Shown here: positions 59,975 to 64,000 of the stretch, one piece after another
How the letters are laid out: the number at the start of each line of letters is the position of its first letter
How positions within the stretch are numbered: the first letter of the stretch is position 1
Assembly (NCBI RefSeq): GCF_007655135.1
Contig: NC_045131.1
Location: 3,100,001 to 3,164,000, forward strand
From: Punica granatum
Taxonomy: Eukaryota; Streptophyta; Magnoliopsida; Myrtales; Lythraceae
Direction of reading: 5' to 3'
DNA: 64,000 nucleotides
Position numbers and translations under genes: made by a program
The notes under the pieces: generated by a model
Databases searched by the model: none
What the model was told of the DNA's origin: nothing
The model's input: only the letters and a program-made list of their open reading frames with translations

Positions 59975-60181
59975 TCATGGAGCGTTCGAGGGGATATTGT
60001 TGTCAGCAACATCATGTGCAACGACGATCAACTCCTGGAGGAAGGTTGAATTGAATGATGCAATCTTGCGTTCCACGGCATCGGGTTGCATGCCGGGCAA
60101 AGGGCTTCCGCCTCCCTCTCGATCAACAGTCCTATCCAAAAGAACAATTAATGTTGCAGTGCTAGCTAGCGCTGTGAGCAT
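59975..60181 (-). CDS. Unidentified 68-codon ORF
   Basis: ATG 60181 to stop at 59975-59977. The product starts MLTALASTATLIVLLDRTVD, contains GGGSPLPGMQPDAVE and ends VAHDVADNNIPSNAP. The mixed, non-repetitive composition, the hydrophobic N-terminal segment followed by a charged, helical-looking tail, and the lower AT content than the flanks make it look more like coding sequence than most short ORFs here. I do not recognise a family. It could be one exon of a larger gene, a gene fragment, or chance. It lies about 290 bp beyond the truncated sterol-reductase duplicate on the same strand. Confidence 0.35.
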   Translation of the reverse strand: MLTALASTATLIVLLDRTVDREGGGSPLPGMQPDAVERKIASFNSTFLQELIVVAHDVADNNIPSNAP

Positions 60182-60472
60182 ATCCTTTTATGCACGCATA
60201 TATTATATCATAGTAATAGTAATATTTAATCCTTTTTGACATTTCGTACTCTTCGGCAAGTGAGCACGATCGATATATTGCAACCATAAATAAAAGAGGC
60301 AATGCATTTACATGTCTCTCAACTGAAGCACAATGGTCGATCAGTTTGTATAAATAGATGCATATTTATCGTCCCTAGAAGAAAGAGAAGAAGTTTCATA
60401 TACCATGCATGCGTACTGTAAGTGAAAAACTAGATGACAGGAAACACGAGAACTATACCTGAATGCAACAGG

Positions 60473-60705
60473 GCACGGGCGGTCGTCGCAACGATAATGG
60501 AGTCGGATCCCGTCCTGCAGAACCACCCTGGGAACAACACCTTCCCGAGCAAATATGGATCCAACAACCCCCGAGTTGGAGAAGGTATAGCAACCTGATA
60601 GTGATAGCATCAGCAACAGTGTCATCGAAAATCAAGAAGCTGAAAGAACAGACGAGTGGGAAATTGGGAAGCGAGAGCCAAAAGGGTACGCTCACAAACG
60701 GGGCG
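60473..60705 (-). pseudogene. Partial duplicate of the sterol C-14 reductase 5' end (intron 1 and exon 2)
   Basis: This segment matches 58740-58980 along its length, including intron 1 (GAAGCTGAAAGA, TGGGAAG, GAGAGCCAAAAGGGT) and exon 2 (ACGATAATGGAGTCGG, TCCTGCAGAACC). Because intron sequence is included it is a DNA-level duplication, not a retrocopy. Relative to the gene it has a net loss of about 10 bp just after the exon 2 acceptor plus small insertions, so the reductase frame is broken. No copy of exons 3-13 follows, and the ATG exon is replaced by unrelated sequence. It has the same orientation as the parent gene, about 1.7 kb upstream of it. Confidence 0.85.
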
Positions 60706-60739
60706 GTCGCAAATTTTTATTGCTTTGCCCATCATTAAA

Positions 60740-61423
60740 TCCGGTACGCAGAGATCGTTAATTAATTTTGGTTATTGCTTCATTAATTATTGTTGCTTAG
60801 AGATCAGTTGGTAGTGTAGAATCAGGAAGTGCCAAGTGCATTAATCACGATAGGTGGTGCAGTCGTCAAGACTCGCGTAGTGCATAAAGGAGAGGAAGTA
60901 TCTCATGGCGACGATCGCGCCGAATCCCCGATTGAATGAGGATTAATCACAACCGAAAGGCTTGAGATACTTCCTATTTCATAGAAAAAAGAAAATGTTA
61001 TAGATTGGCCAAAAAACAAATGAATATGATATAGGTGATCGGTCCGGAATTTAAAAGTTACAAGTGCATCCGAAGCAGATCACGATGAAATTTGAACGTT
61101 CAACGAGATTATAGACCGGAGCCAGCCTGGAAGACCTTGCCATAGTCAGGTCCACTCTAAATCAGTCACCATCACCAGCTTAAGGGCTCAGACATGCCAA
61201 GAAAGAAACCATATTCGATTTATCCGTCAAGATTGTTCCTCGACCACTACAGGTTCAAACCTCAATGTGGTCCCTTGAGTATCAAAATTATTAAAACGAT
61301 AGAAAAGGGTTATTGGCTTAAAACTGATCACTCAGGGGTGTTTGTAATAATTAGATAACAGCAGCAACAATCATCGCCTCGCCTGGTGCTTCAACTCAGC
61401 CTCCACTACCTTGAGTTCATCCT
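60740..61423. other. Enolase 3' flank, no further gene
   Basis: Should contain the enolase 3' UTR near 61423. A 13-bp inverted repeat (AGGAAGTATCTCA at 60893-60905 and its complement at 60963-60975) encloses a 57-nt loop; it is too short and loop-rich to call a microRNA precursor. Confidence 0.5.
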
Positions 61424-63980
61424 CTAGTAAGGTTCGACAGGTATGCGGAAGTTTGCTCCAGCATACACTGCTTCTGCTCCCAGCTCCTCCTCGATTCTCA
61501 GAAGCTGCGCATACAAACATTGACCTATCAGAAAAGTTTACAAGCTTTGATAGAAGCATGAAGGAAACCCGATAAGGAGGAGCAAACAAACCTGGTTATA
61601 CTTGGCAAGACGCTCCGATCTGCATGGAGCTCCAGTCTTGATTTGACCCTATTCAAATAGGAGGTTCCATGACAAATCCGTATCAGCAACAGAAAAACTC
61701 AGTGATATCATTAACAAAAGGTGGCAAAACTTAGAATGGAGGTGCCCTGTGTAAATTCGTACCGTGGCCAAACCAACAGAGAGGTCGGCAATAAATGTGT
61801 CTTCTGTCTCTCCACTGGCATTCAGATGGTGGAAAGCATCAGTTTCACAGGGTAAAATAAGGAAGAAATAAACAGAGGCCAAAATATGTTACTCCTCTTT
61901 CAAGGTCTAGTAAAGAACCTGCGGTGACTGGCCATCACACCCCACCCAGCTCGCTTGGACATCTTTACAGCTTCAATGCTCTCAGTAACAGACCCAATTT
62001 GATTGACCTGTCACCGCACGGTTTAGAATAAAAGGCTACAGGGACCATTTAATACTATGTTATAGAATATTATTGGACTTGATAACCCCCAAGAGGTAGG
62101 TAGCCCCCCAGGTGATAGGACACGCATATGCATTGTGGTAGTCCAAGACATCGTACCTTAGGTGAGGCCGCTTAAAAAAAAGGAAAAAAGTGTTGACCAC
62201 AATAGTACCTTGAGAAGAAGGGCATTGCATGTTTTCTCGTTGATGGCCTTCTCAACTCTCTGCAGACGATAAAATCATTACTATACGAGCGAAAGGAAGA
62301 GGGAGGATTCAAATGTAACGAGGAATTGTAAGCACAAGCGAACCTTCGGATTGGTGACCAACAGATCATCTCCAACAATTTGGACTTCCTGACCAATTTC
62401 AGCAGTCAGCTTGGCATAGTGTTCCCAGTCATCTTGGTCAAAGGGGTCTTCAATTGAGACGATGGGATACTCGGTTACAAAGGACTTGTAGACATTCTTG
62501 AGAGCATCTCCAGAGATCTTCTGAGACCCATCATTGTTCTGTGCACATATAATGAAAATCAAAGGGTATTTCTAAAGGGATTTTGGAATTTTAAAATCTG
62601 AAATAACCTTCATACTTCGTGGCTTATATAACAAATGGAATGTGATACAATTCTTATGGCCTCAATATTCCAAGATTGATAATCCAGATACTTGGGATAA
62701 ATTCTCACCTCCTCCTTGAAGTTCAAATCATATGTCTGATCCTCCTTGTAGAATTCAGATGCAGCAACGTCCATCCCAATAACAACCTGCGTCAAGAAGC
62801 AATCGTCAGTATCTGCCTTTTCTGAAAGGCAAATATCTGACTAATTAAGGAAATAGCATTCTCGAGGAGAAAACTTTCTATCTTGGCAGATAACAAGAAA
62901 TGCCAAGATGGCAGGCACCGCGAGAGTAATGACTTACTTTTCCAGTGTAACCAGCTTTCGCAATGGCTGTCTTGAGCAGCTCTAGACCTTCCTTGTTCTC
63001 CTGAATTTGCACGACATATTTTTAGTAGGCTATGACCTTTGTGAGTAATGTAGAAAAACGGGAGCAAAAATATTTGAGGTGTTTCACAAGCTAAAAGTTC
63101 AACCTGAATGTTGGGAGCAAAGCCACCTTCATCACCGACATTGGTGGCATCCTGGCCATATTTCTTCTTGATCACAGCCTATCAAAGAGTAGAAGAATAA
63201 CATCTCCAGTTCAGCACAAGGTTTCAAACTGAGTTCAATAAATTGTAAAATAAATAAATATGACGCAAGTCATTGATTTTTACAATCAGTCAGAAATGTT
63301 GTGCAAACACATGAAGTCTCACCTTCAAATGGTGGTATACTTCCACACCCATTTTCATGGCCTCCTTGAAAGAGGAAGCTCCAACAGGAAGGATCATGAA
63401 TTCCTGCATATATCAGCAAATTAGAAAGAAAAACATGCAAATGACCCTGAAACTATTTGAAAAAGGTCACAACTCACCTGCATAGCAAGCTTGTTTCCTG
63501 CATGTGATCCACCATTAATGACGTTGAAGGCAGGAACAGGCAACACCAACTTCTTGTTACCGGCAAGGTTGGCAATGTGCTGCACAAGCAGAGAAAATTA
63601 TTAAGATAGGAGTTACTATTTGGAATTCGGTTCACTCAGATAAATGACTGCAATTTTCATCAAATTTTTATCAACTACTCTATGTGTAAAGTTGATGTCC
63701 TACATCTTCTACCAGATCGAAGAGCAAAACTATTAAGATACAGATTCTATGATAAAAACAAGTAGAAATTCAAGAGGATCATACAAGAGATCACCAATGC
63801 AGTTTAGCATAATGAATCCAAAAAGAAGAATATCAAATGGATACAGAAAGAAAGATGATGGCAGATAACTGAGAGGTAAAGTGATGATCCAGAAAGTACC
63901 TTGTAAAGGGGAATCTTGTTAACAGCAGCCCCAGCTTTGCAGACTGCGAGAGACACGGCAAGTATGGCATTTGCTCCAAG
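61424..63980 (-). CDS. ENO2: Enolase (2-phosphoglycerate dehydratase), cytosolic type, 5' part outside window
   Basis: Catalyses 2-phosphoglycerate to phosphoenolpyruvate in glycolysis. Twelve exons in the window: 63980-63900, 63579-63478, 63403-63323, 63178-63104, 63000-62938, 62786-62709, 62538-62344, 62259-62209, 62007-61919, 61814-61763, 61648-61592 and 61504-61424. They encode the last 334 residues, with about 110 N-terminal residues missing beyond 64000. Motifs: [17 protein letters not shown] at the start, [23 protein letters not shown] (catalytic Glu), [20 protein letters not shown] and [11 protein letters not shown] (metal-binding Asp/Glu/Asp), the signature [14 protein letters not shown] (catalytic Lys), [11 protein letters not shown], and NFRIPVEPY at the C-terminus. 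The LOS2/ENO2-like end argues for the cytosolic isoform. All catalytic residues in view are intact and all phases consistent. The first exon in view begins after TTATTCAG, so upstream exons exist outside. Confidence 0.96.
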
Positions 63981-64000
63981 CTGAATAAACAAGAACAGTG

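Noticed and set aside
60473..60705. A second functional sterol reductase gene
   Set aside because: Only intron 1 and exon 2 are present, the frame is broken after the acceptor, and no downstream exons follow.
60893..60975. Inverted repeat as a microRNA precursor
   Set aside because: Only 13 paired bases with a 57-nt loop; a plant precursor would need a longer, continuous duplex.

Overview
The window reads as nuclear DNA of a flowering plant, most likely a eudicot; I cannot name the species. The evidence is a multi-exon ROS1/DEMETER-type 5-methylcytosine DNA glycosylase, a sterol C-14 reductase of the FACKEL type, a cytosolic enolase, short GT-AG introns, a nuclear tRNA-Leu, a Ty3/gypsy chromovirus-type retrotransposon and several MITEs.

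Region 1 (1-30.6 kb) is repetitive. A satellite with a monomer of about 330 bp is arranged in a higher-order unit of six monomers (about 2.0 kb). Two units at the left end are 1.3-kb forms that share one deletion of about 690 bp. Half of the monomers carry a near-perfect palindrome with 11-13 bp arms, each arm containing GATAAG. The array is split by a 9,891-bp LTR retrotransposon (14400-24290, TSD AGGTA) whose gag-pol frame is broken by four in-frame stops and a frameshift. To the right of it the satellite decays progressively, but its 2-kb periodicity remains visible up to about 28.7 kb. A 229-bp foldback MITE sits in this decayed edge.

Region 2 (30.6-45.9 kb) holds the ROS1-type demethylase on the minus strand. 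I resolved 19 coding exons (43468 to 33862, 1,870 aa), with every junction in phase. Its intron 15 contains an uninterrupted run of 49 C (49 G in the transcript). Upstream lie a cluster of ACGT/G-box motifs and an inverted-LTR relic.

Region 3 (45.9-55.7 kb) is gene-poor and AT-rich. It holds two hAT-like nonautonomous elements with 8-bp TSDs and a 516-bp foldback element.

Region 4 (55.7-64.0 kb) is genic again: the FACKEL-type sterol C-14 reductase (13 exons, 370 aa, minus strand, one GC-AG intron), a tRNA-Leu(UAA) on the plus strand, a broken partial duplicate of the reductase 5' end, a 68-codon unidentified ORF, and the last 12 coding exons of an enolase that runs off the right edge.

The genes do not form an operon. 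A functional link worth testing is that a DNA demethylase lies about 3.3 kb from a long satellite/retrotransposon block that would be expected to be heavily methylated. Exon boundaries were assigned by reading splice signals, reading phase and family conservation by eye; no alignment or transcript data were available.
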